From: Brachybacterium massiliense
Lineage (GTDB): Bacteria > Actinomycetota > Actinomycetes > Actinomycetales > Dermabacteraceae
DNA: 64,000 bases
Direction: 5' to 3'
Assembly: GCF_900184245.1 (NCBI RefSeq)
Contig: NZ_FXXB01000004.1
Coordinates: 1 to 64,000, forward strand
Positions 22,711 to 31,303 of this stretch are shown here, one piece after another. The notes under the pieces are model-generated. The model searched no databases. It was not told the DNA's origin and saw nothing but the letters and a program-made list of their open reading frames with translations. Each line of letters begins with the position of its first letter. Position 1 is the stretch's first letter. The position numbers and the translations under genes are program-made.

Positions 22711-24365
22711 GCTCGAGACCACCCTCACCGCCGCCCCGGCTGCCCGGCTACGAGTACGAGCAGCTGCTCGGCTCGGGCGGCTTCGCCGACGTGTTCCTCT
22801 ACCGACAGTTCCGCCCGCAACGGCGGGTGGCGATCAAGGTGCTGCTGTCCAACGTCCTCGACGAGTCGGTGCGCCGACAGTTCGACTCCGAGGCCAACGT
22901 GATGGCGCAGATGTCGACCCACCCCTCGATCGTGACGATCCACCAGGCCGAGGTCTCCGAGGACCATCGCCCCTACCTCGTCATGGAGTACTGCCCGCGC
23001 CCCAACTACGGGGTGCGCTTCCGCAAGGAGCGGATCACCGTCGCCGAGGCGCTGCGCGTGGGCGTGCAGATCGCCGGCGCCGTGGAAACCGCCCATCGCG
23101 CAGGCATCCTCCACCGCGACATCAAACCCGCGAACATCCTGGTCACCGACTACAACCGACCGGCCCTGACCGACTTCGGGATCTCCATCGCCACCGGGCA
23201 GGGAGATGACGTCGAAGACTCCCAGGGGATGTCCATCCCGTGGTCCCCGCCGGAGTTCTTCGCCGATCCGCCGCGGGCCGACGTGCGCTCAGACGTGTTC
23301 TCCCTGGCCGCGACCGTGTACTCGCTGCTGGCGGGGCACACCCCGTTCGAGCGGCCCCGGCAGCGCAACACCGCCTCCGACCTCATCCACCGCATCTCCA
23401 GCGAGCCGCTCGCCCCGCTGAACCGCCCCGATGTTCCCCCGGAGCTGAACCGGGTGCTGTCGATCGCGATGGCGAAGGAGCAGTCCGGGCGCTACGACAC
23501 CGCCCTCGCCTTCGGGCGCGGGCTGCAGCAGGTCGAGCTGTCCCTCTCCCTGCCGGTCACGCAGATGGACGTGCTCGACGAACGCGGCACGGGCATGCCG
23601 CACAGCGCCGAGGACGACGACCTCGACATGCACACCCGGATCCGCAAGGTCGCCACCGTCGACCCGGACTCGGGCGGGACCACGGGACCGGGAATGCGGC
23701 GCCGGCTCGATCCCTACGCCGGGGTCGCCCCCGCCCTGGCCTCCCCGTCGGCACCCGGCATCGGGCCCGGCCCCGCCGGACCGATGGACAGCGCCGGGGA
23801 GTCGACGGTGCTGCGGCCCGTCGGCGCCCGCCAGCCGGGGCTCTCCGCGGCCTCGCCGCCGTCGGCCGTGGCCGCGCCGGAGGCTGCGGAGGAGGAGAGC
23901 GGCGGCACCCCCGTGTGGCCCTTCGTGACGCTCGCGGCGGTGCTGGTGATCATACTCGGCGTGGGCGCGACGCTCGGCGTGCGCCACTTCCTGATCCCCG
24001 AACCGGAGCCGATCGCGACCTCGCAGGTCAACACCGTGACCCGGGCGGGTGCACCGCTCGAGCCGCCCACCGATCTCACGATCGAGATCATCGCCCCCGA
24101 AGGGGACGGCGCGAACGAGACCGGCCGGGTGCAGGTCTCCTGGGAGCCCCCGGCAGGGGTCACCGAGGACGAGCACTACCTCGTCCGCTGGAAGGACATC
24201 CCCGAGAACTACGACCGCTTCGATGTGCCGGTCGAGGTGCACGGGGAGAACTCGACCGTCCTCGAGCTGCCGCCGAACCTGCCCGAGCGCTGCATCACCG
24301 TGCAGACGGTCAACCCCAACGGCAACGCCAGCCAACCGGTCGAGGAGTGTCTGGATGAGCAGTGA
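22707..24365 (+). CDS. PknB-like receptor Ser/Thr protein kinase
   Basis: A 552-residue transmembrane kinase. The N-terminal kinase domain has an intact glycine loop (GSGGFADV), AIK lysine, HRDIKPAN with the catalytic Asp at about residue 138 and DFG at 156-158, so it should be active. A Pro-rich juxtamembrane linker follows, then one membrane helix at about 401-430, and an extracellular domain of about 110 residues that looks FnIII-like (PPTDLTIEI, VQVSWEPP, YLVRWKD). There are no PASTA repeats, so it is not the peptidoglycan-sensing PknB. I start it at ATG 22707, overlapping the FHA gene stop; longer in-frame extensions lie inside that gene. Its likely targets are the FHA-containing neighbours and the ATPase. 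Confidence 0.93.
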   Translation: MSSRPPSPPPRLPGYEYEQLLGSGGFADVFLYRQFRPQRRVAIKVLLSNVLDESVRRQFDSEANVMAQMSTHPSIVTIHQAEVSEDHRPYLVMEYCPRPNYGVRFRKERITVAEALRVGVQIAGAVETAHRAGILHRDIKPANILVTDYNRPALTDFGISIATGQGDDVEDSQGMSIPWSPPEFFADPPRADVRSDVFSLAATVYSLLAGHTPFERPRQRNTASDLIHRISSEPLAPLNRPDVPPELNRVLSIAMAKEQSGRYDTALAFGRGLQQVELSLSLPVTQMDVLDERGTGMPHSAEDDDLDMHTRIRKVATVDPDSGGTTGPGMRRRLDPYAGVAPALASPSAPGIGPGPAGPMDSAGESTVLRPVGARQPGLSAASPPSAVAAPEAAEEESGGTPVWPFVTLAAVLVIILGVGATLGVRHFLIPEPEPIATSQVNTVTRAGAPLEPPTDLTIEIIAPEGDGANETGRVQVSWEPPAGVTEDEHYLVRWKDIPENYDRFDVPVEVHGENSTVLELPPNLPERCITVQTVNPNGNASQPVEECLDEQ

Positions 24366-24416
24366 CGGGTACGGTTCTGCCATGTGCGGTGACGGTGACA
24401 GAGGGGACAGCTGACG

Positions 24417-25127
24417 ATGGCGTCGACGATTTCGGTCGAGTTCTGCGGGGAATGGTTCCGCGTCGAGGACGGCGAGGAGCTCACGATCGGCCGCGAGGCC
24501 GACCTGCGAGTCGATGAGGACAACCCCTTCCTCCACCGACGGTTCCTCACGATCGTGCAGGTGGAGTCGATGTGGTGGCTGGTGAACATCGGCTCGCGGC
24601 TGTCGGCCACGGTCACCGACGGCACCGGCTCGATGCAGGCGTGGCTGGCGCCCGGTGCACGGATCCCGCTGGTCTTCGACGTGACCAAGGTGGTCTTCAC
24701 CGCGGGCCCCACCACCTACGACCTGTCCGTGCACGCGGACTCGCCGGAGTTCGCGCGGATCGCGGGCCCCGAGGATCCGGCGGGGGAGACCACCGTGGGT
24801 TCGGTGCAGCTGACCCCGAGCCAGAAGCTGCTGATCCTCGCGCTCGCCGAGCCGATGCTCACCCGTGAGGGCTCCGGGATGAGCGCCGTGCCCACCTCGG
24901 CGCAGGCCTCCTCGCGCCTGGGATGGCCGCTGACGAAGTTCAACCGCAAGCTCGACAACGTCTGCGACAAGCTGGACCGGCTCGGCGTGCGCGGACTGCG
25001 CGGCGGTCCTGGCAAGCTCGCCAGCAACCGGCGCGCCCGACTGGTGGAGCACGCTGTCTTCTCGCGCCTGGTCACCCGGGACGATCTGCCGCTGCTGGAC
25101 GAGGCCCAGGACGCGGACGAGGACTGA
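24417..25127 (+). CDS. FHA domain protein with C-terminal winged-helix-like region
   Basis: A 236-residue soluble protein. The first about 100 residues resemble an FHA domain (LTIGREADLRVDEDN, FLHRRFLTI, WWLVNIG), although the usual N-terminal-loop Asn residues of a DLGSTNG motif are not clear. Residues about 125-225 (LTPSQKLLILALAEPML ... LGWPLTKFNRKLDNVCDKL) look like a small helical, possibly winged-helix, domain. Start ATG 24417 has gagggga upstream. It lies 51 bp after the kinase and 111 bp before the EccC-like ATPase. A phospho-dependent regulator is a fair guess, not shown by the sequence. Confidence 0.72.
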   Translation: MASTISVEFCGEWFRVEDGEELTIGREADLRVDEDNPFLHRRFLTIVQVESMWWLVNIGSRLSATVTDGTGSMQAWLAPGARIPLVFDVTKVVFTAGPTTYDLSVHADSPEFARIAGPEDPAGETTVGSVQLTPSQKLLILALAEPMLTREGSGMSAVPTSAQASSRLGWPLTKFNRKLDNVCDKLDRLGVRGLRGGPGKLASNRRARLVEHAVFSRLVTRDDLPLLDEAQDADED

Positions 25128-25238
25128 ACGCCCCACCGCCCGCACGGGCGGAGGAGGCGCACTGCAGCACAGCCAGCGGACGGCCGGGAGGCCGCCGTAT
25201 CAGGCGGGCCGGGAGCCCGCTGAGGGGGAGGACCACAG

Positions 25239-28200
25239 ATGCGCATCAAGCTCACTCTGCGCAGGCCCGAGGACCGACTGACCGACCTCGAGGTCACCGC
25301 CGACGCCACGGCCACCGTCGCCGACGTCGCCGGCGCGCTCTACTCCGCGGACCCTCTGCGCGGCGACGCGGAGGTGCCCGAGGGGCTGACCCTGCAGGTC
25401 CAGGACCCCGGCGCCGGGGCCGGGGCGAAGGGCGTGCGCTCGCTGGACCGCGAGATCGACCTGATCCAGGCGGGCCTGCGCTCCGGCAGCGTGGTCTCCA
25501 TCGCCCGCTCCTCCACCGAGTACGCGACCCGTTCGGAGTCGCGCGGCGCGGCAGTCGCGCTGATGCGCGTGCTCTCCGGCCCCGAGGCGGGGCGAGAGTT
25601 CCCGCTGCCCACCGGTTCGAGCGTGATCGGCCGCGAGGGCGATCTCGACATCCGCATCGCCGACCCGATGCTCTCCAAGCGCCACGCCCGCATCAACGTG
25701 GGCGACACGATCGAGATCGTCGATCTGCAGTCCTCCAACGGCGTGGTCATCGGCGGCGAGCAGGTCCAGCGCGCCGTGGTGGGCCCCTCGGACACGGTGC
25801 TGATCGGCCAGACCACCTTCTCCGTGATCGCGCTGCACCGGCTCGGCGGCACCGCTCCGAGCTCGCCGGTGGTGGAGTTCAACCGCTCCCCACGCGTGGT
25901 GCCCCGCTTCCCCTACCGGCCGCTGAAGGCGCCCACCCCGCCCAAGGAGCCGCAGCCCCAGTTCTTCCCGATCTTCATGATGTTCGCGCCCATCCTGATG
26001 GGCGGATTCATGTTCTCGATGACTCAGAGCCCGTTCTCGCTCATGTTCGTGTTCATGATGCCGATGATGGCCACCGCCGGGTATCTCAACCGCAAGTTCC
26101 AGCAGAAGAAGATGCTCGAGAGGCAGATCGAGAACTTCGAGGAGGGACTGGCCTCCCTCAAGCGCCGCGTCACCGCCGCGCAGGACCTCGAGCGTGCGGT
26201 GCGCCTGGTGGAGGCGCCGTCGGCCGCGGACACCGTGGATGCGGCCTTCCGCCTGGGCCGACTGCTGTGGACCCACCGGCCCGAGCACAACGCCTTCGGG
26301 ACCGTGCGGCTGGGCCTGGGCATCGCCGAGTCCCGGGTGGGGATCGAGATGCCGGGGGAGAACGATGCGATCCCCAAGTACTACGACATGCTCGATGACA
26401 TGAACGAGGAGTACAAGATGATCGCCGGGGTGCCGGTGGTCGCGGAGCTCCGTTATGCCGGCAATCTCGGGGTCGCCGGCGGTGGGGAGGAGGCCGACGG
26501 GGTCGCCCGCGGCATCGTCACCCAGATCTTCTCCCTGCACTCCCCGGCGGAGGTCGCGATCGCGGCGATCACCTCCCGCTCGAGCCGGGAGATGTGGCAG
26601 TGGCTGAAGTGGCTGCCGCACACCTCGAGCCCTCACTCCCCGCTGCCCGGCGACCATCTCGCCGACACCCCCGGGCGCGGCACCTCCCTGCTCTCGCGCA
26701 TCGAGGAGCTGATCGAGCAGCGCGCTGGCGACGCCCCGCCCACGCTGCGCACCCCGATGACCTCCGACGTCACCCAGGAGCCGCAGGCCCCGCCGGAGCC
26801 GATGACCCCGAACCTGGTGGTCGTCATCGAGGACGACGCCCCGGTGGACCGTGCCCGCCTGGTGCGCATCGCCGAGCGCGGCCCGGACGTCGGCGTGCAC
26901 GTGATCTGGTGCGCCGCGAACATCGCGGCGCTGCCCGCCGCCTGCCGCACCTATGTCTCCGTCGAGGAGTCCGTGGAGGGCGCGAGCGCCGGCCACGTGC
27001 GGGTGGGGGAGCGGTTCTACCCCGTGACCGTCGAGACGGTCTCGGTCGAGGTGGCCTCGGGCGTGGCCCGGCACCTCTCCCCGGTGGTGGACGCGGGCGT
27101 CCCCATCGACGACGACTCCGACCTCCCGCGCGCGATCTCCTATCTCAAGCTCGGCGGCATGCAGATGGCCGAGGACGCGAACTACATCATCGAGCGGTGG
27201 AAGGAGAACAACTCTCTCACCCCGCGCGACGGCTCCGAGCCGCAGCGCCGCAAGCACGATGCGAACCTGCGCGGCCTGATCGGCCACAACGGCCAGGACG
27301 CCTTCCACCTGGACCTGCGCACCAACGGCCCCCACGCCCTGGTGGGCGGCACCACCGGCGCCGGCAAGTCCGAGTTCCTGCAGGCCTGGGTGCTGGGCAT
27401 GGCCACCGCCCACAGCCCCGACCGGGTCACCTTCCTGTTCGTGGACTACAAGGGCGGCGCCGCCTTCGCCGACGCGGTGGACCTGCCGCACACGGTGGGC
27501 CTGGTCACCGACCTCTCCCAGCACCTGGTGAGACGCGCCCTGACCTCCCTGCGCGCCGAGCTGCACTACCGCGAACACCTGCTGAACCGCAAGAAGGCCA
27601 AGGACCTCATCTCGCTCGAGCGCACCGGCGACCCCGAGGCGCCGCCGAGCCTGATCATCATCGTGGACGAGTTCGCGGCCCTGGCCAAGGAGATCCCCGA
27701 GTTCGTGGACGGGGTCGTGGACGTCGCCGCGCGAGGCCGCTCCCTGGGACTGCACCTGATCCTCGCCACCCAGCGCCCGGCCGGCGTGATCAAGGACAAC
27801 CTGCGCGCCAACACCAACCTGCGCATCGCCCTGCGGATGGCCGACGAGGCCGACTCCAAGGACATCCTGGGCGACAAGATGGCCGCGCACTTCGATCCCG
27901 GCATCCCCGGTCGCGGGGCGGCCAAGACCGGACCGGGACGCATCGCCACCTTCCAGACCGGGTACGCGGGCGGCTGGACCACCGACGAGCCCGAGCGCGC
28001 CCGGATCGACATCGTCGAGAAGGACTTCGGCACCGGTGAGCAGTGGGACATCCCCTCCCCGCCCACCAAGGAGGTGAAGGACCCCGGCCCCAACGACATC
28101 TCCCGCGTGGTCGCGACCGTGAAGGCCGCGGCCGAGAACGCCGGGGTGCCGGCACCGCGCAAGCCGTGGCTGTCCGAGCTCGCCGACGCCTACGACCTCT

Positions 28201-29705
28201 CCCGCCTGCCCACCCGCCGCACCGACGAGGAGTTGCTGCTGGGCGTCATGGACGTCCCCGAGGACCAGGCCCAGCCCACCATCTCCTACTACCCGGACCG
28301 CGACGGCAACATGGCCATCTACGGCACCGGCGGCTCCGGCAAGTCCACCACCCTGCGCACGATCGCGATCTCGGCCGCCTCGACCGTGCGCGGCGGCCCC
28401 GTGCACGTCTACGGCCTCGACTTCGGCGCCTCGGGCCTGACCATGCTCGAGGAGCTGCCGCATGTGGGCTCGATCGTCCCCGGCGACGACGAGGAGCGCG
28501 TGATCCGCCTGCTGCGCACCCTGCGCGGCATGATCGACGAGCGCGCGAAGGTCTTCGCGAAGGTGCGCGCCGGCTCCGTCTCCGAGTACCGCGAGCTCGC
28601 CGGCAGGCCCGACACCCCGCGCATCCTGCTCCTGGTCGACGGCATGGCCGCCTTCCGCGAGGCGTACGACTACTCCAACCTCAGCAAGTGGTTCACCGCC
28701 TTCGTGCAGATCGCGACCGACGGGCGCCAGGTGGGCGTGCACGTGATCGTCACCGGCGACCGCCCCAACGCCATCCCCACCTCGCTCGGCTCCTCGATCC
28801 AGCGCCGCCTCATCCACCGCATGGCCAGCAGCGACGACTACGCCGCCTTCGGCGAGCCGAAGGACGTGCTCGAGGGCGCCTCGCCCCCCGGCCGCGCCAT
28901 CCAGGACGGCCATGAGGTGCAGATCGCAGTGCATGGCGGTGACGCGAACGTCGCCATCCAGTCCCGCGAGGTCGCCAAGCTCGCCCAGGCGATGCGTCGC
29001 GCCGGTGTGCCCGAGGCCCCCGAGATCAGGCGCCTGCCCGAGCGCGTGGAGTTCTCCTCGCTGCGCCCCGTCGTGGACGGCCTGCCCGTGCTCGGCCTGG
29101 CCGACGAGACCCTCTCCGAGCTCACCTTCGAACCGCGCGGAGCATTCATGGTCACCGGGCCCATGGGCTCGGGCCGCACCACCGCGATGCTGACCATCGC
29201 CACCGGTCTGAAGGCGATGGACGAGCCGATGCGCCTGGTGCGCTTCTCCTCGCGCCGCACCCCGCTGACCGGCCTGCCGATCTGGGACGTCGAGGCCTCC
29301 GACCCGGACACCGTCAAGGACCTCGCCGCGCAGCTGCGCCAGACCATCGAGTCCGGCGCCGTGGGCGAGGGCAGGCTCGCCCTGTTCATCGACGGCGTCG
29401 CCGACTTCACCGGCAGCGGCATCGAGAACGACCTCGACAAGCTCATCCGCGCCAGCACCCGCGAGGGCCAGTTCGTGGTGGGCGAGAACGAATCCGCCTC
29501 CTGGTCGCAGGCTTACGTGCTCGCCCAGCCCTTCAAGGCGGGCCGCCGCGGCCTGCTGCTGCAGCCGGGGGACATGGACGGCGACTCACTGCTGGGCACC
29601 GGACTGGGGAGGATCCGTCGCGCGGACTTCCCGGCGGGCCGCGGATTCCTCGTCCACAGCGGCCGGGCGATGAAACTGCAGGTCGCACAGATCACCACCG
29701 GCTGA
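25239..29705 (+). CDS. Type VII secretion FtsK/SpoIIIE-type ATPase (EssC/EccC-like) with FHA domain
   Basis: A 1488-residue motor ATPase for export of WXG100 proteins. Order: residues 1-105, a beta-grasp or degenerate FHA region; about 115-200, an FHA domain (IGREGD, SKRHARI, DLQSSNG); two membrane helices at about 241-285; then three FtsK-like ATPase domains. Walker A motifs are GGTTGAGKSE (about 702-711), GTGGSGKSTT (about 1028-1037) and a degenerate GPMGSGRTT (about 1305-1313) with Arg in place of Lys. Walker B-type strands are LIIIVDEFAAL, ILLLVDGM and LALFIDGV. An N-terminal FHA before the two helices is the layout of Firmicutes EssC (T7SSb), not of mycobacterial EccC. ATG 25239 has gggggagg 8 bases upstream. 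The substrates are probably the WXG100 proteins just downstream. Confidence 0.94.
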   Translation: MRIKLTLRRPEDRLTDLEVTADATATVADVAGALYSADPLRGDAEVPEGLTLQVQDPGAGAGAKGVRSLDREIDLIQAGLRSGSVVSIARSSTEYATRSESRGAAVALMRVLSGPEAGREFPLPTGSSVIGREGDLDIRIADPMLSKRHARINVGDTIEIVDLQSSNGVVIGGEQVQRAVVGPSDTVLIGQTTFSVIALHRLGGTAPSSPVVEFNRSPRVVPRFPYRPLKAPTPPKEPQPQFFPIFMMFAPILMGGFMFSMTQSPFSLMFVFMMPMMATAGYLNRKFQQKKMLERQIENFEEGLASLKRRVTAAQDLERAVRLVEAPSAADTVDAAFRLGRLLWTHRPEHNAFGTVRLGLGIAESRVGIEMPGENDAIPKYYDMLDDMNEEYKMIAGVPVVAELRYAGNLGVAGGGEEADGVARGIVTQIFSLHSPAEVAIAAITSRSSREMWQWLKWLPHTSSPHSPLPGDHLADTPGRGTSLLSRIEELIEQRAGDAPPTLRTPMTSDVTQEPQAPPEPMTPNLVVVIEDDAPVDRARLVRIAERGPDVGVHVIWCAANIAALPAACRTYVSVEESVEGASAGHVRVGERFYPVTVETVSVEVASGVARHLSPVVDAGVPIDDDSDLPRAISYLKLGGMQMAEDANYIIERWKENNSLTPRDGSEPQRRKHDANLRGLIGHNGQDAFHLDLRTNGPHALVGGTTGAGKSEFLQAWVLGMATAHSPDRVTFLFVDYKGGAAFADAVDLPHTVGLVTDLSQHLVRRALTSLRAELHYREHLLNRKKAKDLISLERTGDPEAPPSLIIIVDEFAALAKEIPEFVDGVVDVAARGRSLGLHLILATQRPAGVIKDNLRANTNLRIALRMADEADSKDILGDKMAAHFDPGIPGRGAAKTGPGRIATFQTGYAGGWTTDEPERARIDIVEKDFGTGEQWDIPSPPTKEVKDPGPNDISRVVATVKAAAENAGVPAPRKPWLSELADAYDLSRLPTRRTDEELLLGVMDVPEDQAQPTISYYPDRDGNMAIYGTGGSGKSTTLRTIAISAASTVRGGPVHVYGLDFGASGLTMLEELPHVGSIVPGDDEERVIRLLRTLRGMIDERAKVFAKVRAGSVSEYRELAGRPDTPRILLLVDGMAAFREAYDYSNLSKWFTAFVQIATDGRQVGVHVIVTGDRPNAIPTSLGSSIQRRLIHRMASSDDYAAFGEPKDVLEGASPPGRAIQDGHEVQIAVHGGDANVAIQSREVAKLAQAMRRAGVPEAPEIRRLPERVEFSSLRPVVDGLPVLGLADETLSELTFEPRGAFMVTGPMGSGRTTAMLTIATGLKAMDEPMRLVRFSSRRTPLTGLPIWDVEASDPDTVKDLAAQLRQTIESGAVGEGRLALFIDGVADFTGSGIENDLDKLIRASTREGQFVVGENESASWSQAYVLAQPFKAGRRGLLLQPGDMDGDSLLGTGLGRIRRADFPAGRGFLVHSGRAMKLQVAQITTG

Positions 29706-29708
29706 TCG

Positions 29709-29782
29709 CCGGGGCGGGGCGGCCGGCAGACCCGCCCCGGTCCGGCTCCGACGGCCCGCCCCCGCTGCCGGGACGGGCCGTC
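29709..29782 (+). terminator. Two hairpins after the secretion ATPase gene
   Basis: Stem 1 pairs ccggggcgg (29709-29717) with ccgccccgg (29732-29740). Stem 2 pairs gacggcccg (29750-29758) with cgggccgtc (29774-29782). No T-tract follows, so termination or 3'-end protection is inferred from position alone. They precede the separate WXG100 promoter at 29791. Confidence 0.5.
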
Positions 29783-29790
29783 ATCCACAT

Positions 29791-29834
29791 GGGGACTCCT
29801 CCCCATCGCCGCAGCGCACCGATCGCTCTACAGT
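29791..29834 (+). promoter_or_regulatory. WXG100 promoter with GGGGA-N4-TCCCC inverted repeat
   Basis: Inverted repeat ggggactcctcccc (29791-29804) is followed by a weak -35 (tcgccg, 29806-29811), a 17-bp spacer and a -10 tacagt (29829-29834). The arrangement aligns without gaps to those at 30897 and 31890. It would drive the WXG100 gene starting at 29915. Confidence 0.65.
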
Positions 29835-29914
29835 GAATGCTGTCGAGAACGACAGCAGGCCGGTGCACCGCACAGGAGCGCGGGCGCGAGACATCAGGAA
29901 GGGGAGCCCGAGCC

Positions 29915-30184
29915 GTGAACGCCACGAAGGGTATGAACGTCGAAGAGGTCCGACGGATGTCGGCACAGCTCCGCGAGGCCGCCGAGGAGATCACACGGAT
30001 CGAGCAGGAGCTCACCCGCGGCCTCGAGGACGTGGACTGGACCGGGCCTGACGCCGATCGATTCCGGGGGCAGTGGGCCGGGGAGATGGTCCCGGCGCTG
30101 CAGCAGATCATGAACTCGGTCAACGAGCTCGGGGACTCGGCGGACCGCAACGCCGCCGAGCAGGAGGCGACCTCCTCGAACTGA
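29915..30184 (+). CDS. WXG100-family protein (89 aa)
   Basis: Small helical-hairpin protein of the WXG100/ESAT-6 family, exported by type VII systems. The turn motif WTGPD is near residue 42, with helices on both sides. I chose GTG 29915 because aaggggag lies 11 bases upstream and it gives 89 residues, the same length as the WXG100 proteins at 31370 and 32363, which share KGMN near the start and an EQ-TTSN/ATSSN-type end. There is no Tyr and no C-terminal YxxxD/E motif. It is the first gene after the ATPase, 209 bp downstream, with its own promoter. Confidence 0.9.
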   Translation: MNATKGMNVEEVRRMSAQLREAAEEITRIEQELTRGLEDVDWTGPDADRFRGQWAGEMVPALQQIMNSVNELGDSADRNAAEQEATSSN

Positions 30185-30210
30185 CCGAGGCAACGCTCGC
30201 GACCGCACCC

Positions 30211-30240
30211 GGAGCCCGAACGGAGAACCGTTCGGGCTCC
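30211..30240 (+). terminator. Perfect 13-bp hairpin after the first WXG100 gene
   Basis: ggagcccgaacgg (30211-30223) pairs with ccgttcgggctcc (30228-30240) across an AGAA loop. There is no U-tract. It lies 27 bases after the stop codon and just upstream of a -10-like tatctt (30253-30258) for the next gene. Confidence 0.6.
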
Positions 30241-30294
30241 GTCGTCGGCTGGTATCTTGGGCGCCGTCAGTGGTGGGAGGAAACGGAGCGACGT

Positions 30295-30777
30295 ATGGCA
30301 CAGAGGATCCAGTACCCGAGCGCTGATTTCCCGGGGCCGCCGCAGATCAGCATCGAGGTGCCGGACGACTGGGAGACGCTCACCGTCCCCGGTGTCCAGG
30401 TGGCCGTCGCACAGCCCCGGGTGGAGGGCAGCTTCCGCGCGAACGTGGTGGTGACCATGCAGCGGTTCGGCTCCGACTTCACCCTCGACGCGGCCCGCGA
30501 GGGGCTCGTCCAACGCAAGGCCGCGCTGCCCGAGCTCGAGGAGCTCGGCACGGGGGAGATCGAGATCGAGGGGATGACCTGGATCGCCAGCGAGTACGGA
30601 TACACCCAGCCGGGCCGGCCCACCGTGGTGCAGGCCGCCCGCTACGCCGTGGTGGACCGCGGGGGAGCGGCCAAGGACGTGCTGGAGATCGTGGGCAGCT
30701 GCGGCGCCGAGAGCGCCGACGACGAGATCGAGACCGTCCGCGCTATCCAGGACTCCATCACCCTGGCCTTCGACTGA
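30295..30777 (+). CDS. Small PsbP/DcrB/LpqN-fold-like protein
   Basis: A 160-residue protein that starts MAQRIQYPS, without signal peptide or membrane segment. The pattern of an N-terminal strand containing VPDDWETL, then NVVVTMQRF, a helix (LDAAREGLVQRKAALPELEEL) and a C-terminal VRAIQDSITLAFD resembles the DUF1795/LpqN/PsbP fold; the assignment is by pattern, not by search. ATG 30295 has ggag 6 bases upstream and aggaggaa-like sequence further out. It sits between WXG100 genes, so a chaperone or accessory role in the secretion system is plausible but unproven. Confidence 0.65.
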   Translation: MAQRIQYPSADFPGPPQISIEVPDDWETLTVPGVQVAVAQPRVEGSFRANVVVTMQRFGSDFTLDAAREGLVQRKAALPELEELGTGEIEIEGMTWIASEYGYTQPGRPTVVQAARYAVVDRGGAAKDVLEIVGSCGAESADDEIETVRAIQDSITLAFD

Positions 30778-30845
30778 CTCGCACTCGGCTCACGCCGGCA
30801 CCGCTGCGGCAGAGCACTGCCGCAAGCAGCCGTGCAGACCTCTGG

Positions 30846-30875
30846 ACGACCCCGGACCGCCAGGTCCGGGGTCGT
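30846..30875 (+). terminator. Perfect 13-bp hairpin terminator-like structure
   Basis: acgaccccggacc (30846-30858) pairs with ggtccggggtcgt (30863-30875) across a GCCA loop, followed by tctgcat. It separates the LpqN-like gene from the first copy of the duplicated WXG100 unit. Confidence 0.7.
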
Positions 30876-30896
30876 TCTGCATGGGCAGTGCTGACC

Positions 30897-30940
30897 GGGG
30901 AGTTGTCCCCATCGTCAGGTGGGGGTGGGCGTTCTAGGGT
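30897..30940 (+). promoter_or_regulatory. WXG100 pair promoter, copy 1, with GGGGA-N4-TCCCC
   Basis: Inverted repeat ggggagttgtcccc (30897-30910) lies directly upstream of tcgtca (30912-30917), 17 bp before tagggt (30935-30940). The centre of the repeat lies about 43 bases before the expected transcription start, as for many activators that contact the -35 region. The 5' leader to the gene would be about 95 bases. Confidence 0.7.
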
Positions 30941-31042
30941 GGTGTCATCACCTGGGGGACAGGGTCGAGGATGCGGCGCTGCTCCGTGGAGGTCTTCTCC
31001 GGTGGGTGGGACCGTGTTTGTGACGACGAGATGGAGGACACC

Positions 31043-31303
31043 ATGAAGAAGGGCATGATTCCTGAGGCGGTTGAGCAGATGGCTCAGCAGATCCAGGATG
31101 CCGGCGAGGAGACTCGTCAGATCTTTCAGCAGATCCAGGGTCGGGTCGAGGGTTTCGACTGGACGGGTGAGGATCGCGATCGTTTCGTGAGCGAGTTCAG
31201 TGATGCGCTGGGTCAGCTGACTCAGCAGGTGGCGGATCAGGCCGGCGAGCTGTCGCAGCGGGCGACCCAGAACGCTGCGGCGCAGCGTGAGGCGTCTTCC
31301 TGA
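31043..31303 (+). CDS. WXG100-family protein A, copy 1 (86 aa)
   Basis: Type VII secretion substrate-type helical hairpin. WTG lies near residues 40-42 (FDWTGEDRDRF), and the Gln-rich helices contain no Tyr and no YxxxD/E tail signal. I start it at ATG 31043 because ggagg lies 5 bases upstream; the open frame extends 24 codons further up into the promoter leader. It is followed 66 bp later by the partner gene, a typical EsxA/EsxB-like pairing. Codons are noticeably richer in T-ending forms (cgt, ggt, gct) than in neighbouring genes. The copy at 32036 encodes the same protein. Confidence 0.92.
   Translation: MKKGMIPEAVEQMAQQIQDAGEETRQIFQQIQGRVEGFDWTGEDRDRFVSEFSDALGQLTQQVADQAGELSQRATQNAAAQREASS

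Noticed and set aside
25200..28934. Very long antisense open frame (over 1200 codons) opposite the secretion ATPase gene
   Set aside because: High GC with G/C-rich third positions leaves antisense frames open; the translation is low-complexity Gly/Val/Arg/His-rich and matches no family, while the sense frame is a clear ATPase.
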